Assembly: GCA_040755975.1 (NCBI GenBank) | Contig: JBFLZY010000025.1 | Span: 1 to 33,645 of the forward strand | Origin: JAIMBK01 sp040755975 | GTDB lineage: Bacteria; Bacillota; Desulfotomaculia; Desulfotomaculales; Nap2-2B | Direction: 5' to 3' | Length of the DNA: 33,645 nt | In this document: positions 22,784 through 30,384 of the stretch, piece after piece | Layout: each line of letters starts with the position of its first letter | Numbering within the stretch: position 1 is the first letter of the stretch | The notes under the pieces: generated by a model | What the model saw: only the letters and a program-made list of their open reading frames with translations | The model's database searches: none | Told to the model about the DNA's origin: nothing | Translations under genes and position numbers: made by a program

Positions 22784-23713
22784 ATGAAACTGCTGGCCAT
22801 TACCGCGGGAAGAAAGATGGGGAACACGGAAATCGTCGTCAAAGAAGCCTTGATGGCGGCGCAGGAGCTGGGCGCCGAGATTCAGATGATCAACCTGCAC
22901 GACTTCCGCATCCTGCCCTGCACCGGCTGCGAAAGCTGCACGATGAAGGTGACCAGGGGCGGCAAGCCGGAATGCATCCACAAAGACAAGGACGACATGG
23001 ACCGCATCATGCAGGCTGTTCTCAAGTGCAACGGGCTGATCATCGGGGTGCCGGTTTACGAGCTTCAGCCGCCGGGGATCTATAACGTTTTCGCCAACAG
23101 GTTCCTGCCTTACGAAGTCGCCTTTCTTCTGGAGGCAAAGATCATCGACAAAGCTCCGGAAAGGGTGGCCGGGCTCATCGCGGTCGGCGGGTCCACCCCG
23201 ACGTGGATGACGATGGCGCTGCCCAGCCTGTACATATCCATGTTTACGCAGACGATCAAGGTTGTCGACCAGATGCTGGTTACCGGGGTCCCCCGGCCGG
23301 GGCAGGTGCTGCTGAAGGAGGAGTTTCTCGCCAGGGCGAGGAGGATGGGCGAAAACCTGGTCCGGGCCATGCAGACCCCCTGGGCGGAGGTGCAGTGGCT
23401 GGGGGACGAGGACGGCTGGTGCCCGGTTTGCCACTCCAACCTGCTGCTGCTCGGCAAGCCGCGCTGGGACGGCGAGCAGTACACCGTCGAGTGCGCGGTG
23501 TGCGGGGCCGGCGGAAACATCGAAACCAGGGAAGGGAAACCTGTTTTCGTGGTTGACAAAAGAAGTTTAAGGACTTACCGGCTGGAGTCCGAAACCAGAA
23601 AAGACCATTTTTACGAGATCAAGACCAACCACGATTACTTTTTTGCCAACGCCGATAAGGTGAAGGAAAAGCTGGGCAGGTACAGGGAGTTTAAGGTTCC
23701 CGGCTTAGATTGA
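22784..23713 (+). CDS. NAD(P)H-dependent FMN reductase / iron-sulfur flavoprotein with zinc ribbon
   Basis: A 309-residue protein; the start at ATG 22784 is chosen because AAAGGAGGTC sits seven bases before it (an ATG at 22751 lacks a site). The N-terminal flavodoxin-like fold has AGRKMGNTEIVV, PCTGCESCTMK and a later Cys, resembling the compact cysteine set of iron-sulfur flavoproteins but with a long gap before the fourth Cys. GVPVYELQPPGIY is the flavin loop. The C-terminal part carries two CxxC pairs (WCPVCHSN, CAVCGAGG), a zinc-ribbon or rubredoxin-like site. It probably hands electrons to the FAD flavoprotein or acts as a reductase itself. It follows that gene by 47 bp. Confidence 0.83.
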   Translation: MKLLAITAGRKMGNTEIVVKEALMAAQELGAEIQMINLHDFRILPCTGCESCTMKVTRGGKPECIHKDKDDMDRIMQAVLKCNGLIIGVPVYELQPPGIYNVFANRFLPYEVAFLLEAKIIDKAPERVAGLIAVGGSTPTWMTMALPSLYISMFTQTIKVVDQMLVTGVPRPGQVLLKEEFLARARRMGENLVRAMQTPWAEVQWLGDEDGWCPVCHSNLLLLGKPRWDGEQYTVECAVCGAGGNIETREGKPVFVVDKRSLRTYRLESETRKDHFYEIKTNHDYFFANADKVKEKLGRYREFKVPGLD

Positions 23714-23848
23714 CGGCAGGATAAGATGTGTTGGGGAAGGCTGTGTGAAAAGAGTTTATTGTGAAGGGGTGATTTTTTATGTAGATTTCAACAGTTAAAA
23801 AGTTTGTAAAACTGTATTTAGAAAAACTATAATAAGGAGGATTGCCGG

Positions 23849-25129
23849 ATGAACGGAATTACGGAGTATCCCCGGTTCCGCTGGGTGGTTTTTCTCGTCG
23901 TCTGCCTGGCCAGTCTCAGTATGCAGGCCGGAATGCTCGCGTATTCACCTTTGCTCGGCGTTATCGCCCAGGACCTGAAGATTCATCCCGGGGATGCCGC
24001 AAACTTTTTGGCCGTGTTTTTAATCACTGCTTCCATCAGCATCCTTTTGGGCGGTTACCTGAACATGCGGCTGGGCATGTGGGTTACCGTTTCCATAGGG
24101 CTGCTGCTTTCGGCCGTTCCGCCCGTGCTCCTTCCGTGGCTGGGGCACAGCTATTCCTCGGTCTTGTTTCTCCGTTTTATCCAGGGGCTGACAATCGGTT
24201 TGATTTTAACTTCCTGGTCTGTGATGGCCTCCCGCTGGTTCCCGCCCCACGAAAGAGGCCGGGCGGCCAGCATTCCCGGGGCGACGCAGTCGTTTGGCGG
24301 CATAGTCGGTGTTGTCGGCGCTCCGGCGCTGCTGCAGGCTACCGGGTCTTGGCAGAGCGCCATGGCAATTATTTCCGTCCTCGCCTGGGCGGCCCTGATT
24401 ATTTTGGTGGTGACCGCTCTTGCCGGGCGTAAGTACGAACCCGCCGCCGGTCCGGCCACCGGTCACGAAGGCGGCGGGGGAGGATCGGTGAGAGAAGCCA
24501 TGAGCTCGCCGCTGGCGTGGCTGGGGATCTTCATCACCTTTCTTACCGCGTGGATGTTTCAGGCCTTCACGGACCTGACCCCGGCCTACCTCGCGATCGA
24601 CAAGCCGGTGGGCGTCGGCTACGGCCCGATGATGGCCGGCCAGCTGATGATCGTTGTCTTTATTGCCGGCACGATCGGGCCCTTCTTAACCGGTTTCCTC
24701 ATCGACAAGACCTTCCGGGGAAGCTACATCCCAACGCTGGTAATCGGTTTCATTCTTTCGGCGGTATTCAGTTACCTGCTCATTTTCCCGGCGGTTTACA
24801 GCAACATTCCTTTGCTGGTAATCTGTCTGGCTCTGGCCGGGATGAGCACCCAGCTCCTTTATCCGTCCATTGTTTGCGCCATTGTCGCCTCCTACCCGTC
24901 CGGAATCGTTTCGGTGATGCAGGGGCTTTGGATGGGTCTGGGGGCCTTTGGCGGAGCGGCCGGGGTCTTTACGAACGGAAGAGTGCTGGCCATTACGGGG
25001 ACTTATGCCCTGGCCCTGCAGCTGTTTCTTTTGATCGGCGCGGTCGGGCTGGTTCTCGTTTATTTCCTGAAGCGCCACGCCCGCAGCACCCTCACGGGCA
25101 GCGCCGAACAGCGGGCTGCGGGGGTTTGA
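23849..25129 (+). CDS. Major facilitator superfamily transporter
   Basis: A 426-residue membrane protein with about 12 hydrophobic segments in two halves and a hydrophilic, glycine-rich central loop (residues about 198-215). The MFS loop 2-3 signature is loosely present (GGYLNMRLGMWV), and loop motifs such as RFIQGLTIG and SRWFPPHERGRA (RG near the cytoplasmic end of helix 4-5) are typical of organic anion/oxalate-formate-like or NarK-type porters. It starts at ATG behind AATAAGGAGG. Gene context suggests uptake of the island's carbon substrate or export of a product; the substrate cannot be read from the sequence. Confidence 0.88.
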   Translation: MNGITEYPRFRWVVFLVVCLASLSMQAGMLAYSPLLGVIAQDLKIHPGDAANFLAVFLITASISILLGGYLNMRLGMWVTVSIGLLLSAVPPVLLPWLGHSYSSVLFLRFIQGLTIGLILTSWSVMASRWFPPHERGRAASIPGATQSFGGIVGVVGAPALLQATGSWQSAMAIISVLAWAALIILVVTALAGRKYEPAAGPATGHEGGGGGSVREAMSSPLAWLGIFITFLTAWMFQAFTDLTPAYLAIDKPVGVGYGPMMAGQLMIVVFIAGTIGPFLTGFLIDKTFRGSYIPTLVIGFILSAVFSYLLIFPAVYSNIPLLVICLALAGMSTQLLYPSIVCAIVASYPSGIVSVMQGLWMGLGAFGGAAGVFTNGRVLAITGTYALALQLFLLIGAVGLVLVYFLKRHARSTLTGSAEQRAAGV

Positions 25130-25166
25130 CGGCGCAGCGGGATTGCTTGGTTTGATTTTTGCCGGC

Positions 25167-25190
25167 GCCCGGCCCCGAAAGGGGCCGGGC
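25167..25190. other. GC-rich perfect hairpin between transporter and SDR genes
   Basis: GCCCGGCCCC-gaaa-GGGGCCGGGC: a 10-bp perfect stem closed by a GNRA-type tetraloop. No T-run follows on either side as in a classical terminator. It may be a 3'-end stabiliser, a processing site, or a partial terminator that lowers SDR expression. Confidence 0.6.
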
Positions 25191-25239
25191 AGTCTTCGGG
25201 GGGAAGTTTTGCCCGGAGGAGTGTAAGGAGGGGTGGGGA

Positions 25240-26007
25240 TTGAGTTACGAAAACCTTTTTGACTTAAGCGGCCGCGTCGCTCTTATTACCGGGGCGGCAG
25301 GAGGGCTGGGCCGGGAAATAGCCCGGGGGCTGGCCGAATACGGGGCCCACGTCGCTTTTGCCGATCTTTTTCCGGAAAAGGCCGGGGAGGCGGTGGCGGC
25401 CGTTGCCGCCCTGGGGAGGAAAACCGGTACGTATAAGGTGGATGTAACGAAGCCGGACGAAGTCCTCCGGATGGTCAGCGATGTACACGAGGATTTCGGC
25501 CGGATCGACGTGCTTGTCAACGGCGCCGGGGTGAACAACCGCAAGCCGCTGGTTGAGTACACCCCTGAAGAGTGGAAGGAAATAATCGAAGTAAATTTGA
25601 ACGGGACTTTTTACTGCAGCCAGGCGGTGGGCAAAATCATGCTCGCCCAGGGCGGGGGCAAAATTATCAACATCGGCTCGGTTTCCTCCCTGCTCGGCCA
25701 CCCCCACCACGGCCCCTACGCGGCCAGCAAAGGAGGAGTGGCCTTATTGACAAAAGTAATGGCTGTGGAATGGGCGAGGACCGGAATTAACGTCAATGCG
25801 GTTTGCCCTGCTTATATCCGGACCCCACTTACGGCGGATTACCTGGCAGCCGGAGACCATTACCAGAAAATTGCAGCCACCATTCCGATGGGCAGGCTTG
25901 GCGAGCCTTCCGACATGGTAGGTGCTGTCGTCTTTTTGGCCTCAGACGCTTCAAACTTTGTGACGGGTCATTTGCTTCTGGTGGATGGCGGCCGCTGCGC
26001 CGATTAG
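25240..26007 (+). CDS. Short-chain dehydrogenase/reductase (SDR)
   Basis: A 255-residue classical SDR. The start is TTG 25240, supported by AAGGAGGGG; the longer open frame upstream runs through the hairpin and is unlikely. The cofactor loop is TGAAGGLG, followed by NGAG (in VLVNGAGVNN), and the catalytic set is S-Y-K in GSVSSLLG and YAASKGG. The C-terminal VTGHLLLVDGG is standard. The acidic D in FADLF after strand 2 points to NAD(H) rather than NADP(H). Closest in style to gluconate 5-dehydrogenase/KduD-like and 3-oxoacyl reductases. Within this island it may reduce a keto intermediate; phloroglucinol reductase also belongs to this superfamily. Confidence 0.9.
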   Translation: MSYENLFDLSGRVALITGAAGGLGREIARGLAEYGAHVAFADLFPEKAGEAVAAVAALGRKTGTYKVDVTKPDEVLRMVSDVHEDFGRIDVLVNGAGVNNRKPLVEYTPEEWKEIIEVNLNGTFYCSQAVGKIMLAQGGGKIINIGSVSSLLGHPHHGPYAASKGGVALLTKVMAVEWARTGINVNAVCPAYIRTPLTADYLAAGDHYQKIAATIPMGRLGEPSDMVGAVVFLASDASNFVTGHLLLVDGGRCAD

Positions 26008-26035
26008 CCGGTTGTTCCGGATGTCGTCCCGCCGG

Positions 26036-26896
26036 TCATTTTATTTCCGCAATTTCCACCTGGCCTACGACGACCAGCCGGGTGTTTTCTTTTTTCGCCC
26101 TGGTCGAACCGAGGCTGGCCAGGTTAATCAGATCGTTGATTGTATGGCGTTCGTTTCCCTGTCTGGCCCGGCTCCGCCTGCCCCCGGCGATTCCGGCGGA
26201 AGCGCTCAGCTTCAGGCCGTCCGGCCAGTGCCCCCCCGCCAGCGAGTTCAAGAGGGAAAGGCAGAGCGCCTTGGCTTCCGTCAGGGGCCGGGCGGTAACG
26301 ACGGCGAATTCGTCCCCGGCGTAACGGCAGAGGTAGTCGGTTCCTTCCTGGACCGTCCCCCTGAACAGTTCGGCCACCTGCTGGAGGATAAGGTCTCCCG
26401 ACACGTGCCCCAGCTCTTTGTCGATCATCCCGAAATTGTCGATGTCAATGAAGATTAAAGCTATTTCTTTCCCCTTGCGCAGCAGAGTCAGCGCACCGTA
26501 GTAAAGGTATTCGGCGCGGTACAGCCCGGTGAGGACGTCTACTCTTTTCCCAAATTCCATGAGCAGCAGGGATTTAGTCGCCACCCCGAGAAGCCTGCCT
26601 TCCCGGGCGACGACGACGTGCTCTATGCCGTACTTATCGACGACGTCTTTCGTTTCCCAAAGGGAATAATGAGGAGGAACGGTAATGACCTCTTTCGTCA
26701 TGGCGTCGGCGACGAGCCTGTTGGGGTGGCTTTTGCGCACGTCCCGCGAAGTGATGATCCCCACCAGAAAACCGTCGTCAACAACCGGCAGGCCGCCGAT
26801 TTTAAACTTTTCCATTATGTCCGCCGCTCTGCCCACGCTAAAATCGGGAGGAACCGTCAGAGGATCTTTCACCATTATGTCCGCCACGGTAATCAC
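26036..26896 (-). CDS. CBS-pair protein with GGDEF (diguanylate cyclase-type) domain
   Basis: A 286-residue protein. Residues about 1-115 are two CBS motifs (IMVKDPLTVPPD, GGLPVVDDGFLVGIITSRDV, AMTKEVITVPP), which bind adenine nucleotides. Residues about 118-280 are a GGDEF domain (DVLTGLYR, FIDIDNFGMID, GHVSGD). The signature is AGDEF (193-197), a variant still seen in active cyclases. The inhibitory RxxD site upstream is absent. It should couple energy charge or nucleotide level to cyclic-di-GMP synthesis. The start GTG overlaps the previous gene by four bases. It converges on the SDR gene, 28 bp away. Confidence 0.88.
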   Translation of the reverse strand: MITVADIMVKDPLTVPPDFSVGRAADIMEKFKIGGLPVVDDGFLVGIITSRDVRKSHPNRLVADAMTKEVITVPPHYSLWETKDVVDKYGIEHVVVAREGRLLGVATKSLLLMEFGKRVDVLTGLYRAEYLYYGALTLLRKGKEIALIFIDIDNFGMIDKELGHVSGDLILQQVAELFRGTVQEGTDYLCRYAGDEFAVVTARPLTEAKALCLSLLNSLAGGHWPDGLKLSASAGIAGGRRSRARQGNERHTINDLINLASLGSTRAKKENTRLVVVGQVEIAEIK

Positions 26897-27264
26897 GAAA
26901 GGCTCACTACCTTGCTGACCTGGATGGTTGCGTTCACGTAGACCTTTATTACCATTCCCTCGGTGGCTATTCTGGAGCTTTCCTCGAGGATGACGGGGAA
27001 AAGGTTTTCTTTAGGAATGATTTTGAGAATTGACTTTCTCACCACTGCCGCCTCGAACAGCTCGTGATCAAGGGGGAAGATTTCGTACTGGTCGGGGGAC
27101 AGGGCGTCTGCCATTCTCCGGGCGGCCTCCGGCCCGATCGGCGCCTTCCTGCCGATCAGGAGCAGGTCCTGCATGGGCGGGAATTCGAACTCGGAAAGGC
27201 GCAAATTTATTTCCGCCTTCCTGACGAGGCCGGGCTCTGGTGGTCCCGGCTTGCTGGCGGGCAT
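26893..27264 (-). CDS. Hypothetical protein co-translated with the CBS-GGDEF protein
   Basis: A 123-residue soluble protein with no motif I recognise. It has a Pro-rich N-terminus (MPASKPGPPEPG) and an alternating alpha/beta pattern in the rest (DLLLIGRKAPIGPEAARRMA, FPVILEESSRIATEGMVIKV). It starts at ATG after AAGGAAGGTG and overlaps the CBS-GGDEF gene by four bases, so the two proteins are probably made in equal amounts and may interact. A function in signalling is only suggested by context. Confidence 0.65.
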   Translation of the reverse strand: MPASKPGPPEPGLVRKAEINLRLSEFEFPPMQDLLLIGRKAPIGPEAARRMADALSPDQYEIFPLDHELFEAAVVRKSILKIIPKENLFPVILEESSRIATEGMVIKVYVNATIQVSKVVSLS

Positions 27265-27326
27265 CAGGAAAACACCTTCCTTGAAAAATAATGAAGTCTG
27301 ATATAATCATAATCAAGATAAGTTTT

Positions 27327-27358
27327 GGGATAATATTTTCCCGAAAATAGTTTAACAA
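27327..27358 (-). promoter_or_regulatory. Promoter with operator-like dyad for the CBS-GGDEF operon
   Basis: On the minus strand TTGTTA (plus 27353-27358), a 17-bp spacer and TATTAT (plus 27330-27335). The -10 lies inside a 16-bp near-palindrome GGGATAATATTTTCCC (27327-27342, one mismatched pair), a good place for a repressor. Confidence 0.55.
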
Positions 27359-27417
27359 AAAAAATTGTAAATATCTACATTGTTCGGCAAAAAAATTAAA
27401 GTAAAATGAAAAGAGGT

Positions 27418-27440
27418 AAGGGCCGGAAGAACCGGCCCTT
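27418..27440 (-). terminator. Terminator-like hairpin after the DUF2680 gene
   Basis: AAGGGCCGG-aagaa-CCGGCCCTT, a perfect 9-bp stem 40 bp past the stop codon of the DUF2680 gene. On the minus strand it is followed by a T-rich stretch (CTCTTTTCATTTTACTTT), not a clean T-run. It is probably a Rho-independent terminator for that gene. Confidence 0.65.
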
Positions 27441-27480
27441 CAGGGCTTTACCACCGTCCGTTTTGGACCTTCAGGTGAGC

Positions 27481-28119
27481 TTACTCTGTTTTTTCAGCGG
27501 CGGGCGGGCCGGGAGGACGAAACCCCCTAAACCCCTTGTGCAGAGGAGCGTTCTGGATCCTCTGGATCATCTCGTCGGCCTTTTCCTGCGTTATCTTGCC
27601 GTCCTTCACCGCCTGTTGAACGGCCTGAATCTTGAGCTCTTTCATTTTCTGTTGCAGTTGTTCCACGGTCATGCCCTGCTGCTGGGCGATTTCGTCAATT
27701 CTTTTTCCTTCCTTCAGCTGAGCTTGCAGTTCGTCCTCGCTCATGCCCAGGGCCTGAGCCAGCATTGCGGCGTTGGCGCCCTTTCCCTCCTTGGGGCCGA
27801 ACTGCTTGTGGCCGAAGAAGGGGCCGAAGAACAACCGGTCATTTTGCAGCCGTTCCTTGATTTTAGCCGCCTGGTCCTGGGTTATCTTCCCCTCGGCAAC
27901 GGCTTCGTCAACCATTTGCTGCTGCGTTTGCTTAAGGGCTTCCGTTACCTTATCCTTGTCTAAGCCGAGATTGGCCGCAAACTTTTCCAGAAAGGTCTGG
28001 AAGAACTGGGGCACCTTGTCCGTGTTCGCGCCGGAAGCGTTTTGCGCCAGGGCGATTCCCGTAAAGAGCACGGTTAAAACAAACGTAGCTACTGCCGCCA
28101 AAAAGATTTTTCTTTTCAA
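27481..28119 (-). CDS. Secreted DUF2680-type protein
   Basis: A 212-residue protein with an N-terminal signal peptide (MKRKIFLAAVATFVLTVLF..., cleavage probably after ALA near 24). The mature part is helical and Gln/Lys-rich, with two related repeats ending KITQDQAAKIKERLQN and KITQEKADEMIQRIQN, each followed by a Phe/Gly/Pro-rich segment (FFGPFFGHKQFG, GFRGFRPPGPP). This is the pattern of DUF2680 (YckD-like) envelope proteins, whose role is unknown. The start is TTG after AAGGAGGAG. It stands downstream of the efflux operon on the same strand, with 200 bp between, and might act at the cell surface. Confidence 0.75.
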   Translation of the reverse strand: MKRKIFLAAVATFVLTVLFTGIALAQNASGANTDKVPQFFQTFLEKFAANLGLDKDKVTEALKQTQQQMVDEAVAEGKITQDQAAKIKERLQNDRLFFGPFFGHKQFGPKEGKGANAAMLAQALGMSEDELQAQLKEGKRIDEIAQQQGMTVEQLQQKMKELKIQAVQQAVKDGKITQEKADEMIQRIQNAPLHKGFRGFRPPGPPAAEKTE

Positions 28120-28319
28120 CGTACTCCTCCTTTCAGGTTAATGTGTCCTTTGGTTTTTAAGAAACTGCACGGGCAAGCACTTTTTGCTTTCGCACCACCT
28201 CCCGGGATCGAGAGTCTTTTGGGGGGATTTCCGGCGCCCCTTGATTTAATTAAAACAAAAAAATGTTGCGAAACAGGGAACGTTTTGTGGCAAATTCGTT
28301 AAAGGTTTGTAAACAATTT

Positions 28320-29540
28320 TTACTCGTACCGCAGCGCCTCCACCGGGTTCAGCGACGCCGCCCGGCGGGCCGGGTAGAAGCCGAAAAAGACGCCCACCCC
28401 CGTGGCGAACAGTACCGAAAGAAGAATGGCACCCAAAGATATGGACGTGGACCACCCGGCAAAGACGGTGATCAGAAAGCTGGCGGCCACCCCGATGGCG
28501 ATGCCTATTATCCCCCCGGAGAGGCTCAGCACGACCGCTTCCGTCAAAAACTGCAGGAGGATCGCCCGCTCGGTGGCGCCCACCGCCATGCGGATGCCGA
28601 TTTCCCTGGTCCGCTCCGTGACCGAAACCAGCATGATGTTCATGATCCCGATCCCCCCGACGAGCAGGGAGACTGCCGCCACCCCGGCCAGCAATGTGGT
28701 CATCACGCCGGCGGCGGTCTGGGCCGCTTCCAGCACGGCGGCGAGGTTGCGGACGGTGAAGTCGTTTTCGGCGTTCGCCGGCAGCCGGTGGCGCTCGCGC
28801 AAAAGCGCGGTGATCGGTTCCGGCAGGCGCTCCAGATCGGCCTCCGTTACGGCCTGGACCCTTATGTTCTGAACGTTGCTGACGCCCAGCAGGCGCACCT
28901 GGGCGGTGGTAAGGGGGATGTAGATGACGTCGTCCTCGTCCCTGCCCATGGCGGAGGCGCCCGTCGGGGAAAGCACCCCGATGACCGTAAAGGCGATTTT
29001 GTTTATCCGGATGGTCTGCCCCACCGGGTCGGTGCCCGTGGAGAACAGGTTATCCACCACGCTTTTGCCCAGAACGGCCACGTTGGTGAAGCTGCGCAGG
29101 TCCTGTTCGTCGAAAAACTGGCCGTTTTCCACTTTCCGGTTGGCGATGAGCGGCATTTCCGGCGTGGTCCCCGTCACGCTGGTCACCCAGGTCTGGCCCC
29201 CCCAGGAGGCGGTGCCCCGGGTGTTGATTTCGGCGGTTGTCCTGGCCACGCCGGGAAGGCGCGCGATGGCCCGGGCGTCGTCCAAGGTGAGGGTGTTGAC
29301 CGTGCCCCCGGCCCCGCGCACCTGCGCGCCGGCAGCCCCGGGGAAGACCATCAGAAGGTTGCTGCCCATCCTTTGCATCTGCGCGCTGATCCGCTTTTCC
29401 GCTCCCTGCCCCAGGCTGATCATGATGATTACCGCCGCCACCCCGATCACGATGCCCAAAACGGTGAGCAGGGAGCGGGCCTTGTTCGCCTGCAGGGCGA
29501 CAAGGGCTTCGCCCAGTAAAAATTTAAAACTCGTGCGCAT
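28320..29540 (-). CDS. MacB/YknZ-type ABC transporter permease
   Basis: A 406-residue FtsX/MacB-family permease. One N-terminal membrane helix (LLTVLGIVIGVAAVIIMISL) is followed by a large extracytoplasmic domain (about 45-270, MacB_PCD) and three C-terminal membrane helices with VSVTERTREIGIRMAVGA, the usual coupling motif. MacB-type pumps act as mechanotransducers that expel peptides, macrolides or toxins with a membrane fusion protein. The ATPase and fusion protein are encoded upstream. The start is ATG after AAAAAGGAGC. The 118 bp before it hold a GCGTAAA...TTTACGC inverted repeat. Confidence 0.93.
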   Translation of the reverse strand: MRTSFKFLLGEALVALQANKARSLLTVLGIVIGVAAVIIMISLGQGAEKRISAQMQRMGSNLLMVFPGAAGAQVRGAGGTVNTLTLDDARAIARLPGVARTTAEINTRGTASWGGQTWVTSVTGTTPEMPLIANRKVENGQFFDEQDLRSFTNVAVLGKSVVDNLFSTGTDPVGQTIRINKIAFTVIGVLSPTGASAMGRDEDDVIYIPLTTAQVRLLGVSNVQNIRVQAVTEADLERLPEPITALLRERHRLPANAENDFTVRNLAAVLEAAQTAAGVMTTLLAGVAAVSLLVGGIGIMNIMLVSVTERTREIGIRMAVGATERAILLQFLTEAVVLSLSGGIIGIAIGVAASFLITVFAGWSTSISLGAILLSVLFATGVGVFFGFYPARRAASLNPVEALRYE

Positions 29541-29570
29541 CTTTTTAAAATGCTCCTTTTTAATTTTTCG

Positions 29571-29600
29571 GCGTAAAGCCTTTGCCCGTGCTTTTTACGC
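29571..29600 (-). other. Hairpin in the gap between ATPase and permease genes
   Basis: GCGTAAA (29571-29577) and TTTACGC (29594-29600) are perfect inverted repeats around a 16-base loop that contains a further short GC pairing. It may be an attenuator or an RNA processing site that sets the permease level. Confidence 0.4.
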
Positions 29601-29658
29601 AGTTCTCTAAAAGCGGCTTTTCCAGGGCTTTTTCAGGCGGCTTTAAGTATTTGCCCGG

Positions 29659-30384
29659 CTAAAGGCGACCCAGCTCTTCTTCGGCGCTCCTCGGTTTTTC
29701 CACGCGTTCTTCGCCGGTGATTACCCCGTCCCGCAAGCGGATGATCCGCTCGCAGAAGGCCGCCAGGGAAGGATCGTGGGTGACCATGACGACGGTTACC
29801 CCCGTTTCCCTGTGCAGCTCCTGGAAAAGAGCAAGCACTTCCAGGCCGGTGCGGCTGTCCAGCTGGCCGGTCGGCTCGTCGGCCAGCAGGAGCACCGGGT
29901 TGTTCACCAAAGCCCTGGCGACGGCCACGCGCTGCTGCTGGCCCCCCGAGAGCTGGTTCGGGAGGTGGTGCTCGAAACCGGATAAGCCCACCCGGGCCAA
30001 AAGGGAGGCCGCCCTTTCTTTTCGCTCGGCGGCGGGGACGCCCGCGTAGAGCAGGGGCAGCTCCACGTTCTTTTGGGCGGTGGCCCTGGCCAGGAGGTTG
30101 AACTGCTGGAAGACGAAGCCTATCCTGCGGTTGCGCTGTTCCGCCAGCTCGGTTCTGGAGAGCGCTCCGATGTCCTTTCCGTCTAAACGGTAGGACCCTT
30201 CGGTGGGCAGGTCGAGGCAGCCGATGATGTTCAAAAGGGTGCTTTTGCCGGACCCGGAGGCGCCCATGACGGCCAGCATTTCCCCCCTGCGGACGGCCAG
30301 GTCGATCCCCCTTAAGACGGGGACGGTTTGGGTGCCCAGGTAGTAATCTTTTTTGATGCCGGCGAGCTCCACCAGAGGCGTCAC
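29659..30384 (-). CDS. ABC transporter ATPase (LolD/MacB/YknY type)
   Basis: A 241-residue ATPase with Walker A GASGSGKST (41-49), Q-loop FVFQQFNLL, signature LSGGQQQR (145-152), Walker B LLLADEP (165-171) and switch VTHD. The D-loop reads PTGQLDS, a small change from PTGNLDS. The start GTG overlaps the end of the fusion protein gene by four bases. It powers the permease encoded downstream. Confidence 0.95.
   Translation of the reverse strand: MTPLVELAGIKKDYYLGTQTVPVLRGIDLAVRRGEMLAVMGASGSGKSTLLNIIGCLDLPTEGSYRLDGKDIGALSRTELAEQRNRRIGFVFQQFNLLARATAQKNVELPLLYAGVPAAERKERAASLLARVGLSGFEHHLPNQLSGGQQQRVAVARALVNNPVLLLADEPTGQLDSRTGLEVLALFQELHRETGVTVVMVTHDPSLAAFCERIIRLRDGVITGEERVEKPRSAEEELGRL

Noticed and set aside
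23812..23840. TTGTAA...TATAAT promoter-like sequence just before the MFS gene
   Set aside because: The TATAAT touches the AGGAGG site, so a transcript from it would begin inside its own ribosome binding site. The spacer is also 18 bp and the -35 is weak.
28263..29519. A 418-codon plus-strand frame opposite the ABC permease gene
   Set aside because: It is an antisense shadow of the permease, rich in His/Arg/Gly/Pro and without family signatures.
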